Source: Myxococcales bacterium (GTDB lineage: Bacteria > Myxococcota_A > Polyangia > Polyangiales > JAFGIB01). From it: DNA of 64,000 bases. The DNA lies in assembly GCA_029880325.1 (NCBI GenBank), contig JAOUOP010000030.1, positions 29,612 through 93,611 of the forward strand, read 5' to 3'. A program made the translations under genes and the position numbers. Every line of letters begins with the position of its first letter. Position 1 is the first letter of the stretch. Below the pieces are notes generated by a model, which did no database searches, was not told the DNA's origin, and worked only from the letters and a program-made list of their open reading frames with translations. This document shows, in pieces, positions 40,265 through 49,751 of the stretch.

Positions 40265-40870
40265 TCAGAGGAAGCTCTCGATGGCGTCCAGGGCGATGCC
40301 GGCCGACCAGTTGCGCTTGCCGTCCACGCGCAGGCGGATCACGCCGCGGCGATCGATGATCCAGGTCTCCGGATACAGCTTGGTGCCGAACTTGCCCCCC
40401 ACCACGGCCTTGTCGGGGTCGAAGAGCACCTTCAGGTTGGAGCCGGCCGGCACCACCGAGGCCACCGTCTGCCAATCGGCGTCGGTGCTGATGGCCACCA
40501 GCTCGATGTCGTCGCGGCCACCGGTGAGCTGTGCCAGATCCGACAGGCTCGGCATCTCCTCGACGCAGGGCGGACAGGTGATGGACCAGAAGTTCAGCAC
40601 CACCACCCGGCCCCGGTGGTCGCTCAGGCGCCAGGGCTTGCCGTCCTTGTCCTTGAGCGAGAAGTCGGGCGCCAACAGCGAGTTGCCCAGGTAGTGCTGG
40701 TCGCTGGGCTCGCCGCGCATCAGCCGCTCGAAGCCGCTGTCGCCGAGCAGGGCCTTGAGCGGCGCCTCGCGGCGGCGGCGCTCGCCGTCGATCACCGCCT
40801 GGGTGAAGAGAAAGACCAGCGCCGCGCCCAGTGATAGGGCGATGGCTGCGGCCAGTGGTTTGCCTCTCAT
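40265..40870 (-). CDS. TlpA-like thiol-disulfide oxidoreductase
   Basis: A 201-aa membrane-anchored thioredoxin. One N-terminal helix (about 5-24) anchors it with the domain in the periplasm. The redoxin fold has the active-site C99-P-P-C102 in NFWSITCPPCVEEMP, APDFSLKDKDGKPW ahead of it, and the cis-Pro segment TKLYPETWIID. It is the TlpA/ResA/CcmG class used for cytochrome c or thiol maintenance. It overlaps the DUF1285 gene by ATGA, and ileS follows. No cytochrome gene is nearby, so the client is unknown. Confidence 0.92.
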   Translation of the reverse strand: MRGKPLAAAIALSLGAALVFLFTQAVIDGERRRREAPLKALLGDSGFERLMRGEPSDQHYLGNSLLAPDFSLKDKDGKPWRLSDHRGRVVVLNFWSITCPPCVEEMPSLSDLAQLTGGRDDIELVAISTDADWQTVASVVPAGSNLKVLFDPDKAVVGGKFGTKLYPETWIIDRRGVIRLRVDGKRNWSAGIALDAIESFL

Positions 40871-41370
40871 GGCTGCTGCTCCCGATGCGAATGCGGCTGG
40901 AGTGGGTCGTCGACCAAAGGTGGCCGTACCTTGCTGGCGCCCAGCTGCAGGTAGACGCCCTCGGCGTCAGCTTCGATGTGATGCTCGAGGCCGGCGGCGG
41001 CGTGACGGTCGAAGCGGGCCGGCAGCCCGCCGCGCACGTCGCAGTACAGGACGCCGTGGGTGTCCTGGCGCAGGCTTTGGGGGTCGAGCGTTTCCAGCAG
41101 GTCGCCCGAGAGTGAGAGCCGCACCGTCCCGCCCTGCTCCACGTGCACCGTGCGCACGAAAAAGGCCGGGCCTTCGATTTCGCAGTAGGCCCAGTTGATG
41201 TCGTTTTTGAGGCAGTAGCGGCCATCCTCGGCCCGCTCCACCCAGGCGTCAAAGCTGCGACATAGGCCCGGGTGCTCGAGCGGGGCGCCGTCGTGGTACC
41301 AGCGGCCCTCGGCGTCGCGCCGGATGGTGGTCTCGCGGCTGCGGCCGGCCAACAAGCTGCGCGCATCCAT
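40867..41370 (-). CDS. DUF1285-family protein
   Basis: A 167-aa protein matching the DUF1285 pattern: IRRDAEGRWYHDGAPLEHPG at the N-terminus, a short linker, then YCLKNDINWAYCEIEGPAFFVR. No signal peptide or catalytic motif is visible. Function is not known for the family. The ATG at 41370 is preferred over 41448 because the conserved pattern starts directly after it. It is translationally coupled to tlpA and diverges from tamB over 212 bases. Confidence 0.8.
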   Translation of the reverse strand: MDARSLLAGRSRETTIRRDAEGRWYHDGAPLEHPGLCRSFDAWVERAEDGRYCLKNDINWAYCEIEGPAFFVRTVHVEQGGTVRLSLSGDLLETLDPQSLRQDTHGVLYCDVRGGLPARFDRHAAAGLEHHIEADAEGVYLQLGASKVRPPLVDDPLQPHSHREQQP

Positions 41371-41582
41371 GGCGACGCTGTCTAGCACGGGTGCGCGCTC
41401 CCCGCATCGATCGGGTTGCACCCCCTGACGAGGACTGCGACCTTGCAATGTCGAATCGCGGAGCGGCCCCCAACGTCCCAGGGGGGGCTGCCCGCACTCA
41501 ATCCGGCAGCCCGATCGCCCAGGCCGCCGCCCAAAACAGGCGGCGTGGGTCGCCGTGTGGTAAATTGTAACCTGAGGTATGC
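41371..41582. other. Divergent DUF1285/tamB spacer
   Basis: The 212-base gap probably contains promoters for both genes. TGGTAAATT (41558-41566) is an extended -10-like sequence for tamB and would leave a leader of about ten bases. Nothing else is recognised. Confidence 0.35.
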
Positions 41583-44500
41583 GTGTCCCGGAGCCTGCCC
41601 CAGCACCTGCGTAAGTGGCTGAAAAGGCTTGTAATTTTGCTGTGCTTGGCGCCGCTCTTGCCGATCGCGGCCGGGGCCATTGCGCGCACGCCGGCCATGC
41701 GCGCCTATGCGGGCCAGGAGGCCACCCGCGCGCTTCGGGAGCAGCTGGGGCTCACCGCTGACATCGCCGAGGTCGACATCGATCCGGAGCGCTTCGAGGT
41801 CCTGGTGCGCCGCGTCAGCCTCGATCATCCCACCCACGGTCGCTTTGCCGACGCCGAGGCCCTGCGCATCCGGCCGTCTCTGTGGGCCCTGATGCGGGGC
41901 AGCCTGGACCTGCACACCATCACCATCGAGCAGGCCACGCTCTTTTTGAAGCTGCGCGAGGGGCGCATCGTGAACCTGCCGCCGATGCCCGAGAGCGAGA
42001 GCAGCGGCGAGGATCTGGACCTGCCCTTCCGCTTTTTCCGCATCAAGGACTCGCGCCTGGTGGTCGACGCCAGCCCCGTGGCCAACCTCGAGCTGCGCAA
42101 CATCGACATTCACCTGGACGCCTCGGTGGCCGACGAGCTGCGTGCCCACGTCAGCGCCGCCGGTGGCTTCGTCAACCACGCCATGGGCAGCGACAAGCTG
42201 GAGGCCCTGGAGCTGGTCGGGGGCTTCGGGCACCAGGCGCTGCAGATCGATCGTTTTCGTTTCGAGACCCCCGCGGTCACGGTCGGCCTGCGCCGGGCCC
42301 AGCTGTCGCTGCCACTGGGCGAGTGGTACCGCGGGGCTTTTTCGCTGGAACTGGATGTGCCCCAGCTCGAGCGCTGGCCCCATGGCTGGGAGCTGCCGCC
42401 CCTGCTCGGGCACCTGAGCGTGCAGGCGGAGCTCGAGGGCCGCGGCGACCGTCCCGAGGGCACCGCCCGGGTGCTGCTGCATCGCGGCGCGGTCGATGGC
42501 TTTGGGCTCGGCGAGCGCGTGGCGGTGGATGTGCACTTCGACCGCCAGCGTGTGGCCTTCGAGGGCGGGGTGGACCTGGTCGAAAAGGGTGGCCGGGTGC
42601 AGCTCGACGGCGCCGTGGAGCTGGCCGAGGGGGTGCCCATGGAGGTGCACGGCAACGTCGATGGCGTGAGCTTTGCCAAGCTCATGAAGCAGCTGGGGGT
42701 CTCCGACAACGCCATCGTCGACTGGCAGATCGCCGGTCAGTTCTCGCTCAAGGGCACGCTCTCGCCGCTGGCCCTCGAGGGGCCCATGCGCATGCCCACC
42801 CGGCGCTTCCAGGTGCTGCGCGACGCCTGGCACAAGAGCCCGCGGCGGCCGATCCTCGGCGTCGAGCGCGCCCTGCTCGACGGCCAGGTGCGCGTCTTGG
42901 CCTCCGGGCTCTACTTCCGCAACGTCGATATTACGCTACCTAGCTCCAAGTTGTTCGCCAACGTCAAGCTCGGCTTCGACAACGATCTCGACGTCTCGGC
43001 CCGCGCCGCCCACTGGAACCTGAATGACGTCTCACCACTGCTCGAATTTCCCCTGGGCGGCAATGGCGTCTTCGACGTGACGGTGGACGGGTCCTTTCAG
43101 GATCCGACCGTGGAGGGCGCGGTTTCGGTGCGCGACTTCTCGTTCAATCGCTACCGCTTTGGCGACATTGAGACCGATTTCGTCATCGACCAGGACCTGA
43201 TGGGCGTCACCTTCCCTCGAATCGAGGCCAAGAAGCACGACAGCCGCTACGCCGTGGTCGCCGCCTCGCTGGACTTCCGCAACGACGCCTTCCGTGCCGG
43301 TGGCGACCTGGAAATCGAATCCATGGAAGTCGCTGATTTCTATCACACCTTTCACTACGAGGGTGACGAGCGCTTCGAGCCCTACCAGGCGACGCTCGAG
43401 GGCAGCGCCCGCGTGGACTACACCATGGATTATCCTGGCGACTCGGAAAACGGCACCATGGTCGCCACTTTTGACTTCGACGTGCCGCATACCAACCTCA
43501 ATGGTTATGCTTTCCGCGACGGTCACCTGGCCGGTAGCTGGAAGTGGTACGACCACGCGCTCGGCTATCGGGGTGGCGAGCTGCGCATCGATCGCATGTC
43601 CATGCGCAAGGGGGCTGGCACCGTCAACGTTTCGGGCAAGATGGGCCTCGATGGAAAGCTCGACCTGGTGGCCATCGGTGACCGCATCGCCTTTCGCGAC
43701 ACCGAGGGCTTTCGCGATCGCATGAAGGGGGTGACTGGAAGTTACGGCGTGACCGCAACCGTGGAGGGCGTGGCGTCGCGCCCGCGGATGCACATGGACC
43801 TGATCGGCACCGGCATGGCGGTTCACGGCGAACCCATCGGCGACGGCCGCGCCTACGTGCGCTTGACCGACAGGGAAGACCCCTGGATCGCCGAGGCGCT
43901 CGGCTGGGAGGGCGACGAGGTGCCGGAGGGGGAGCGCTGCGCCCACGGACGGCGCGGCTTCGCGCGCAGCAGCTGGCCCGAGGATCCGCCGCTGGTGACC
44001 CGCGAGGGGCCGATGCCGGTGCTCGACCAGCCCATGGCCTGGGTCGTCTGCGGGCAGGCCCTCGATGGCCAGGTGCAGGTCGACTTGGCGGTTGGACGCA
44101 CCGAGGTCATGCCCCTGCGCGGCCGCGTTCGGCTCGCGGATCTGCACTTCGGCAAGCTGCTGCCCCGCAGTCGCAGGGGCGGCCCCATGCGCGGCACGCT
44201 CAGCGGCGTGGTCGACCTGTGGGAGGGCGCCATGAAGAGGCCGGAAACGTTGGCGGGCCGCGTCGTGCTCGACGAGCTGCGCGCCGGGCAGCTGGACGTG
44301 GAGCTCAGCAATAGCGGTCCCGTCGACGTACGCTTTCGCGAAGGTGCCTTCGACGTGATCAGCGCCAACTTCGTCGGCCCTTCTTCGCAGCTCTACGTGG
44401 CCGGCGGCGCGTCGCTGTCGCAGGGGTTGGCACTGCGCTTCGACGGCAGCGTCGACCTGGGCCTGGTCTCGACGCTCTCGGATACCGTCACCGATGCTGC

Positions 44501-45767
44501 TGGCACCCTCTTGCTCGAGTTCAAGGTGTCGGGGCCGATGGCAAATCCATCGGTTTACGGGAGCGCATTCATCCAGGGGGCGGCGCTGGAGGCCGCTTCC
44601 TTCAGCCACCCCATCGACGACGTCACCGGCAAGGTCACCTTTACCGCACATCGCATCGTGCTCGAGGACTTCTCCGCCAAGGTCGCGGGTGGCACCCTAC
44701 GCTGGGACGGTGTTGCCGCCCTTGCCGGCCGCGGCATCGGAAGCTATCGCCTCAACATCCTGGCCGACGGCATGTCGCTCACACCCCGCGACGGCATCGA
44801 GCTCGGCTTCGGTGCGCGCACACGGCTCGAGTGGCAGAAGGGGCAGCGCGTGCCCAAGCTCAGTGGCGTGCTCGACCTCGACCAGCTCGATTACACGCGT
44901 CCGATCAAGATGAACCGCTCCTTCGGGGAACTCTACACGGCCACTCGCACAGAAGCGCATAACTACGATCCCGAGGCCGACCTGATCGAACTGGACTTGA
45001 CCGTCGAGCAGAGCCGTCCGCTCTTCGTGCGCAACAACCTCATCGACGCCGAGCTACGCATCGACGGTTCGCGCGGGCCCTTCCGCCTGGTCGGAACCGA
45101 CCAGCGCTTCGGCGTGCTCGGCCAGATGGGCGTGCGCAAAGGCAAGGTGCGCTTCCGCGACGCCAACTTCGAGATCCGCCAGGGTGAGATCAGCTTCAGC
45201 GACGAGACCCGGGTCAATCCCAGTTTCGACCTGCGCGCCGTCACCGACATCAGTCGCACATCGGACCAGACCAACTGGCACATCCAGATCCGCGCCTGGG
45301 GCAATCGCGACGAGTTCCAGTTCAAGCTGACCAGCGATCCCTACCTCGCCGAGGACGACATCGCGCTGCTGTTGACCGTGGGCATGACCCACTCTGAGCT
45401 GGCCCAGATCGAGACCGGCGATTTGACCAGCAGTGCCGCCCTGGAGGCCCTGGCCTCGGTCAGCGGTGTCGAGCAGGAGGTGCATCGGGCGCTGCCCGAG
45501 ATCGACGATTTCCGCATCGCCAGCGCCTACTCCGAGCAGAGCAATCGCACCGAGCCCCAGCTCTTCATCGGCAAGCGCATCGCCAAGAATCTACGCCTGA
45601 GCGCATCCACCGGTATTTCCGAGTCTCGGGACTTCAGCACCGGCGTCGAGCTGCGGCTCAACGACGAGACCAGCGTCGAGGCGATGTACCAAAATCAAAA
45701 CGCAACCAGCACTTCCCAGATCGGCGACGTCGGCGTCGACTTGAAGTGGCGCCTGGAATTCGACTAG
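41583..45767 (+). CDS. tamB: TamB/AsmA-like translocation and assembly protein
   Basis: A 1394-aa inner-membrane-anchored periplasmic protein. A single N-terminal helix (about 14-35) is followed by an AsmA-like start (EVDIDPERFEVLVRRVSLDHP) and a very long beta-rich region with repeated short amphipathic strands, as in TamB/YicH bridge proteins that carry phospholipids or assist outer-membrane protein assembly. The C-terminal DUF490 domain ends with strands such as NATSTSQIGDVGVDLKWRLEF. GTG 41583 gives a basic start before the helix. The next gene encodes a TamA/BamA-type protein, the known partner. Its stop lies inside a 13-bp inverted repeat. Confidence 0.93.
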   Translation: MSRSLPQHLRKWLKRLVILLCLAPLLPIAAGAIARTPAMRAYAGQEATRALREQLGLTADIAEVDIDPERFEVLVRRVSLDHPTHGRFADAEALRIRPSLWALMRGSLDLHTITIEQATLFLKLREGRIVNLPPMPESESSGEDLDLPFRFFRIKDSRLVVDASPVANLELRNIDIHLDASVADELRAHVSAAGGFVNHAMGSDKLEALELVGGFGHQALQIDRFRFETPAVTVGLRRAQLSLPLGEWYRGAFSLELDVPQLERWPHGWELPPLLGHLSVQAELEGRGDRPEGTARVLLHRGAVDGFGLGERVAVDVHFDRQRVAFEGGVDLVEKGGRVQLDGAVELAEGVPMEVHGNVDGVSFAKLMKQLGVSDNAIVDWQIAGQFSLKGTLSPLALEGPMRMPTRRFQVLRDAWHKSPRRPILGVERALLDGQVRVLASGLYFRNVDITLPSSKLFANVKLGFDNDLDVSARAAHWNLNDVSPLLEFPLGGNGVFDVTVDGSFQDPTVEGAVSVRDFSFNRYRFGDIETDFVIDQDLMGVTFPRIEAKKHDSRYAVVAASLDFRNDAFRAGGDLEIESMEVADFYHTFHYEGDERFEPYQATLEGSARVDYTMDYPGDSENGTMVATFDFDVPHTNLNGYAFRDGHLAGSWKWYDHALGYRGGELRIDRMSMRKGAGTVNVSGKMGLDGKLDLVAIGDRIAFRDTEGFRDRMKGVTGSYGVTATVEGVASRPRMHMDLIGTGMAVHGEPIGDGRAYVRLTDREDPWIAEALGWEGDEVPEGERCAHGRRGFARSSWPEDPPLVTREGPMPVLDQPMAWVVCGQALDGQVQVDLAVGRTEVMPLRGRVRLADLHFGKLLPRSRRGGPMRGTLSGVVDLWEGAMKRPETLAGRVVLDELRAGQLDVELSNSGPVDVRFREGAFDVISANFVGPSSQLYVAGGASLSQGLALRFDGSVDLGLVSTLSDTVTDAAGTLLLEFKVSGPMANPSVYGSAFIQGAALEAASFSHPIDDVTGKVTFTAHRIVLEDFSAKVAGGTLRWDGVAALAGRGIGSYRLNILADGMSLTPRDGIELGFGARTRLEWQKGQRVPKLSGVLDLDQLDYTRPIKMNRSFGELYTATRTEAHNYDPEADLIELDLTVEQSRPLFVRNNLIDAELRIDGSRGPFRLVGTDQRFGVLGQMGVRKGKVRFRDANFEIRQGEISFSDETRVNPSFDLRAVTDISRTSDQTNWHIQIRAWGNRDEFQFKLTSDPYLAEDDIALLLTVGMTHSELAQIETGDLTSSAALEALASVSGVEQEVHRALPEIDDFRIASAYSEQSNRTEPQLFIGKRIAKNLRLSASTGISESRDFSTGVELRLNDETSVEAMYQNQNATSTSQIGDVGVDLKWRLEFD

Positions 45768-45799
45768 ATGTGCGGGGCGGAAGTCTCGCACATCTAGTC
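45762..45799. terminator. Perfect 13-bp inverted repeat at the tamB stop
   Basis: GACTAGATGTGCG (45762-45774) and CGCACATCTAGTC (45787-45799) are exact reverse complements with a 12-base loop. The first arm contains the tamB stop codon. There is no T-tract after it, so it may be an attenuator, an RNA-stability hairpin or a protein site rather than a full terminator, and it would not fully separate tamB from tamA. A smaller stem, GACCCG/CGGGTC, follows at 45822-45840. Confidence 0.6.
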
Positions 45800-45874
45800 A
45801 CAGCCATGACCCGCCGCCGATGACCCGTCTCATGCGGGTCGGCGCTCCCTTCATCGCGTTGCGAGCTCAGCCCC

Positions 45875-48800
45875 ATGCCCGTAGGCCACGGTCGGACGTA
45901 CCTTTGCAGCTCGCAGTCCGTGCGGCGTGGCAGGGCCTCTGCGCCGTGGCTGCTGTTGCTCTGGGCCGTGCTGCTGCAGCTCGCCAGCGGCGCCCGGGCC
46001 CAGCTGACGGCGGAGCTCGCCGGCCGCGCCATCGAGGAGGTGGAGATCGCGGGCGAGACCGCGGCCATCGCCACGGCCACCGATGTCGGCATTTTTCCCG
46101 GTGAGCGATTGCGGCGCGGCATGATTCGCGACGCCATCGCGCGACTGGTCGCGACCGGCCGCTGGGCGGATGTGCAGATCGACGCGCTGCCGCAGGGCCA
46201 AGGGGTGAAGCTTTTGGTGCACCTGACGCCGCGCGTGGAGCTGCTGCGAGTGCAGGTCAACGGCCACCGCGAGGTCGACGAGCAGGTCACGCGCGACGCC
46301 CTGCACCTGGGCCGGGGCTCGGAGGTGTCGCCGCAGCAGCTCGGCAAGCTCGAGCAGGCGGTGCGCGACGCCTACGCCGAGCGCGGCTATCTGGGGGCGT
46401 CGGTGCGCATCGTCCTGCGCGACACCGACGATCCGTCCAGCAAGGTGCTGATGGTCGCCATCGAAGAGGGCAAGGCCACGCGTATCGTCTCGATCGACTT
46501 CGCCGGCCAGAGGCCGCTCGACGCCTACGCCGCGCGGGCGGCGATGGAGACGGGCATCGGCGACATCCTCGACCGGCGCGCGCTCGCCGAGGATGCTGCG
46601 CGCGTGGAAGCGCACCTGCGCGGCCGCGGCTACTACGAGGCCCAGGTGGGCAAGCCGAGCGTGGTCATCGACGGCGCCGAGGCGCGGGTCAGCCTGCCCA
46701 CCCACGTCGGTCGGCACTACGAGGTGGGCATCGGTGGTCACAGTCCCCTGCAGCGGGGCGAGGTCTTCGATGCCATGAAGCTGCTGGACGAACCGCTCAG
46801 CGCGACGTCGGTGCAGAAGACGCTGCCCCGGCGTGTGCAGGAACTCTACGCCTCCTACGGCTTTGGCGACTGCAAGGTTCGGGTCGATGCGCTGCGGCTG
46901 CCGCGTCCCGGCCGTGCGCTCTTGCGTGTGGACATCGATCCCGGGCCGCAGCTCGAAGTGGTCACGGTGGCCTTTCCGGGGGCGCGCCAGTTTGACCGCG
47001 AGTTTTTGCGCGATCAGCTCGAGGCCCATCTCAGCGAACGACTTCCGGGTTCGACTTTCGCCGCACCGGTCGACTCCGAGACCGCGGATGTTGCGCTGCA
47101 TGGTGAGTCGCCGCGCGCCATGCGCCAGGTGCCGCATCCGCCACGCACCAATCCGGCGCGCGTCTACGACCCCAAGCTCTACAATGAGGCCATCGAGCAC
47201 ATCACCGACCTCTACCAGGCCGAGGGCTACCTCTCGGCGCGCCTGGGGCCCATGCGCCTGCGCAGGGTGGGCAGCCAGCGCGCGGCGGTGATCATCCCCG
47301 TCACCGAGGGGCCTCGTACTCTCATCTACCGCGTGCGCTTGCGTGGCACCCGCGCCCTGGGCCAGCGCGAGTTGCTGGGGCACGCCGGGCTCGTGCGCGG
47401 CGAACCTTTCAGCTACCTGGGTCTCGAGGAAGCCCGGCGGCGCATCGTCGAGACCTACAGGGAGCGTGGTTACTTCTTCGTGAAAGCCGAGCCCACGGTG
47501 CGTTTCAGCCGTGACCGCACGCGCGCCGAGGTCGATGTTCAAATCGTCGAGCGCTACCCGGTGCACGTCGACCGCGTGGACATTCGCGGCGCCGAACGCA
47601 CCGACCCGGGGCTGATCCGCCAGGTATTGAAGCTCGAGCCCGGTGACGTCTACCGGCCCTCGCAGGCCCGCGAAAGCGAGCGCGCCCTGGCCAACCTGGG
47701 GGTCTTCACCGGCGTCTCGGTGACGCTGCAGGAGCCGGAGTTGCCGGCGCGTGCCAAGTCCGTGGTGGTCACCGTCAGCGAGCGGCGCAATCAGTTCCTG
47801 AATTTCGGGGCGGGCATCAGCACCGGCCAGGGCCTGAGAAGCGGCTTCGAGTACGGCTACCGAAACCTTTTTGGTCATGCGGTGGGCCTGAGCCTCAGGG
47901 TGCAGTTCGCCTATCAGCTCTTCTTCGTCGACCCGGTTTTCGAGGAGCGCTTCCGCCAGCTCGACGCCGTCGACGATCAGCTGGAGCGCAGGATCTCGCT
48001 GGGCACCAGTATTCCGCACACGCCGGGACTGGGGCCGGTGCGCACGAGCGTCGATCTGGTGCACCTGCGCGACAACGAGCGCGACTTCGGCCTCGACAAA
48101 AACGGCGTCGGCCTGACCTTCAGTTATAGCCCCGTGCAGTCGCTCTCGCTGACCTTCGGCGGCGACCTGGAGAACAACAACGTCGACCTCTTCGTGGGTC
48201 AGGCGCTCGACGAGTACTTGAAGGGAGTGACCAACACGCGCCTGCTTCGTTTGCTGCGCGTGCCCGAGGGCAGCTCGACGCTGGTCGCGGCCCGCTCTTC
48301 GATCAGCTACGACCGCCGCGACAGCGCCTTCACACCCACGCGCGGCTACTTCGTGACCACCTCGGCCGAACTGGCGCGCACGCTCAGCTCCGACGTCAGC
48401 CGCTTCCTGAAGCTCAGCGCCACCGGCAACATTTATCTACCTGTCTACGGCGAGTGGATCACTGCGTTGCAGGCGCGCACCGGGCGCATCATTCACTTGA
48501 CCGACACCTCGAAGACCTATCCCAACCGCGCGTTTTACCTGGGCGGAATCGACACCATGCGCGGCTACCTGGAGGATTCGCTGATGCCCCAGGACGTGGC
48601 CGAGGAGGTGCTCGATGACCCGGAACTGCTGCCCAACAGCGTGGTGCGCGCCGGCGATGCCTTCGTGCTCTTTCGCGGCGAGCTGCGCTTTCCCCTCTAC
48701 GGGCAGCTGCGCGGGGGCATTTTCTCCGACGTGGGCAACCTCTGGGCCGACCCCGCCCGGCGCGATCTGTTGGCGCTGCGACCGACGGCGGGCGTGGGTC

Positions 48801-48916
48801 TGCGCCTGGCCACGCCGGTGGGGCCGATCGCACTGGACTACGGCTTCAACCTGGCGCGGCGCCGGGGCCTGGGCGAACGCTCGGGGGCGCTGCACTTTTC
48901 GGTTGGGTTGTTTTGA
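45875..48916 (+). CDS. tamA: TamA/BamA-type outer-membrane assembly protein
   Basis: A 1013-aa Omp85-family protein. A signal peptide (about 20-43, APWLLLLWAVLLQLASGARA) precedes several POTRA domains (about 45-640; repeated patterns such as VDIRGAERTDPGLIRQVLKL and LGRGSEVSPQQLGKLEQAVR) and a C-terminal 16-strand-type beta barrel ending GERSGALHFSVGLF with terminal Phe, the usual insertion signal. It assembles outer-membrane proteins or works with TamB. Alternative name BamA is possible, but the directly upstream tamB makes the Tam role likelier. The number of POTRA units cannot be counted reliably by eye; four or five seem likely. Confidence 0.9.
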   Translation: MPVGHGRTYLCSSQSVRRGRASAPWLLLLWAVLLQLASGARAQLTAELAGRAIEEVEIAGETAAIATATDVGIFPGERLRRGMIRDAIARLVATGRWADVQIDALPQGQGVKLLVHLTPRVELLRVQVNGHREVDEQVTRDALHLGRGSEVSPQQLGKLEQAVRDAYAERGYLGASVRIVLRDTDDPSSKVLMVAIEEGKATRIVSIDFAGQRPLDAYAARAAMETGIGDILDRRALAEDAARVEAHLRGRGYYEAQVGKPSVVIDGAEARVSLPTHVGRHYEVGIGGHSPLQRGEVFDAMKLLDEPLSATSVQKTLPRRVQELYASYGFGDCKVRVDALRLPRPGRALLRVDIDPGPQLEVVTVAFPGARQFDREFLRDQLEAHLSERLPGSTFAAPVDSETADVALHGESPRAMRQVPHPPRTNPARVYDPKLYNEAIEHITDLYQAEGYLSARLGPMRLRRVGSQRAAVIIPVTEGPRTLIYRVRLRGTRALGQRELLGHAGLVRGEPFSYLGLEEARRRIVETYRERGYFFVKAEPTVRFSRDRTRAEVDVQIVERYPVHVDRVDIRGAERTDPGLIRQVLKLEPGDVYRPSQARESERALANLGVFTGVSVTLQEPELPARAKSVVVTVSERRNQFLNFGAGISTGQGLRSGFEYGYRNLFGHAVGLSLRVQFAYQLFFVDPVFEERFRQLDAVDDQLERRISLGTSIPHTPGLGPVRTSVDLVHLRDNERDFGLDKNGVGLTFSYSPVQSLSLTFGGDLENNNVDLFVGQALDEYLKGVTNTRLLRLLRVPEGSSTLVAARSSISYDRRDSAFTPTRGYFVTTSAELARTLSSDVSRFLKLSATGNIYLPVYGEWITALQARTGRIIHLTDTSKTYPNRAFYLGGIDTMRGYLEDSLMPQDVAEEVLDDPELLPNSVVRAGDAFVLFRGELRFPLYGQLRGGIFSDVGNLWADPARRDLLALRPTAGVGLRLATPVGPIALDYGFNLARRRGLGERSGALHFSVGLF

Positions 48917-48970
48917 GCGCCGGGCCCGAAGCTGAGCAAAGCGTCGCGTGGCCGTGGTTTTCGCCCGCCG

Positions 48971-49750
48971 CTACAGGCATTCGGAGGTGCACATTCCGGT
49001 CGTGGCTCCGCCGGGAGACCTCGCGTGCAGACCGATGGTGCAGTCGATCACGTTCATGGCGCGCACCAGCGGTTCGGTGCTCAGGCCGGCGGTTCGGATC
49101 GCCACGACCTCTGTTTTCTTGCCGCCGGCCGCGGCTTCCATCTCGGCCACGCAGGGGCCGCTGGGGTTGTTGCATGCCATGTCGGTGCAGTAGCAATCCC
49201 AGTCGTGGCAGCGATTGGTCAGCGCGCAAGCCACGACGTCCGAGCACAGGGCGTCCTTGACGCTGTCGCCGCTATCGAGGCAGGCCCCGATCACCACATC
49301 GCAGCTTTGGCAGCCGCAACTCGTGCAGTTGCCGCGACCTACGGGCACGATGGGATCTAAAACCGTGGCACACACCTGGTCCACCCCCGAGTCATCACCC
49401 GGAGTCGTCCCCGTATCCTTGCCCGCATCGAGCCCGGCATCGGTGGTGGTGGTCGTGCTCGAGTCGGCGCTGGCGTCCATGCCGTCCACAGCGCTCCCAT
49501 CGCTCGCCGCATCCACCGTGCTGCCACCGCTGCCGCCGCCGCCGCCTGACGCATCGGCCGTCTGGGTCGCGCCTCCGCCACCGTCGAGCTTCCCGTCGGC
49601 ACCCGCGCCCCCGCTGCTGCCATCCCCCAGCGCCGTCGCATCGCTGTCCCCGTCGCCGAACTCGAAGGCGTCGAAGTCGTTGGTGCAGCGGGGCGCGCCA
49701 ACCAGCACGCAGCACGCCAACAGCAGCCTGGTCAAATTGCGCTGGAACAT
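48971..49750 (-). CDS. Cys-rich lipoprotein with Asp/Gly/Ser-rich linker
   Basis: A 259-aa predicted lipoprotein. The signal segment ends CCVLVGAPRC, where C22 could be lipidated despite an atypical Arg at -1. A low-complexity region rich in Asp, Gly, Ser, Ala and Thr (about 28-125) follows, then a globular Cys-rich domain with about 14 cysteines (for example NCTSCGCQSC, CHDWDCYCTD). This layout of lipid anchor, D/G-rich spacer and disulfide domain is common in Myxococcota. It directly follows the TPR/PEGA-like gene with one base between and is probably in the same operon. Confidence 0.75.
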   Translation of the reverse strand: MFQRNLTRLLLACCVLVGAPRCTNDFDAFEFGDGDSDATALGDGSSGGAGADGKLDGGGGATQTADASGGGGGSGGSTVDAASDGSAVDGMDASADSSTTTTTDAGLDAGKDTGTTPGDDSGVDQVCATVLDPIVPVGRGNCTSCGCQSCDVVIGACLDSGDSVKDALCSDVVACALTNRCHDWDCYCTDMACNNPSGPCVAEMEAAAGGKKTEVVAIRTAGLSTEPLVRAMNVIDCTIGLHARSPGGATTGMCTSECL

Positions 49751-49751
49751 C

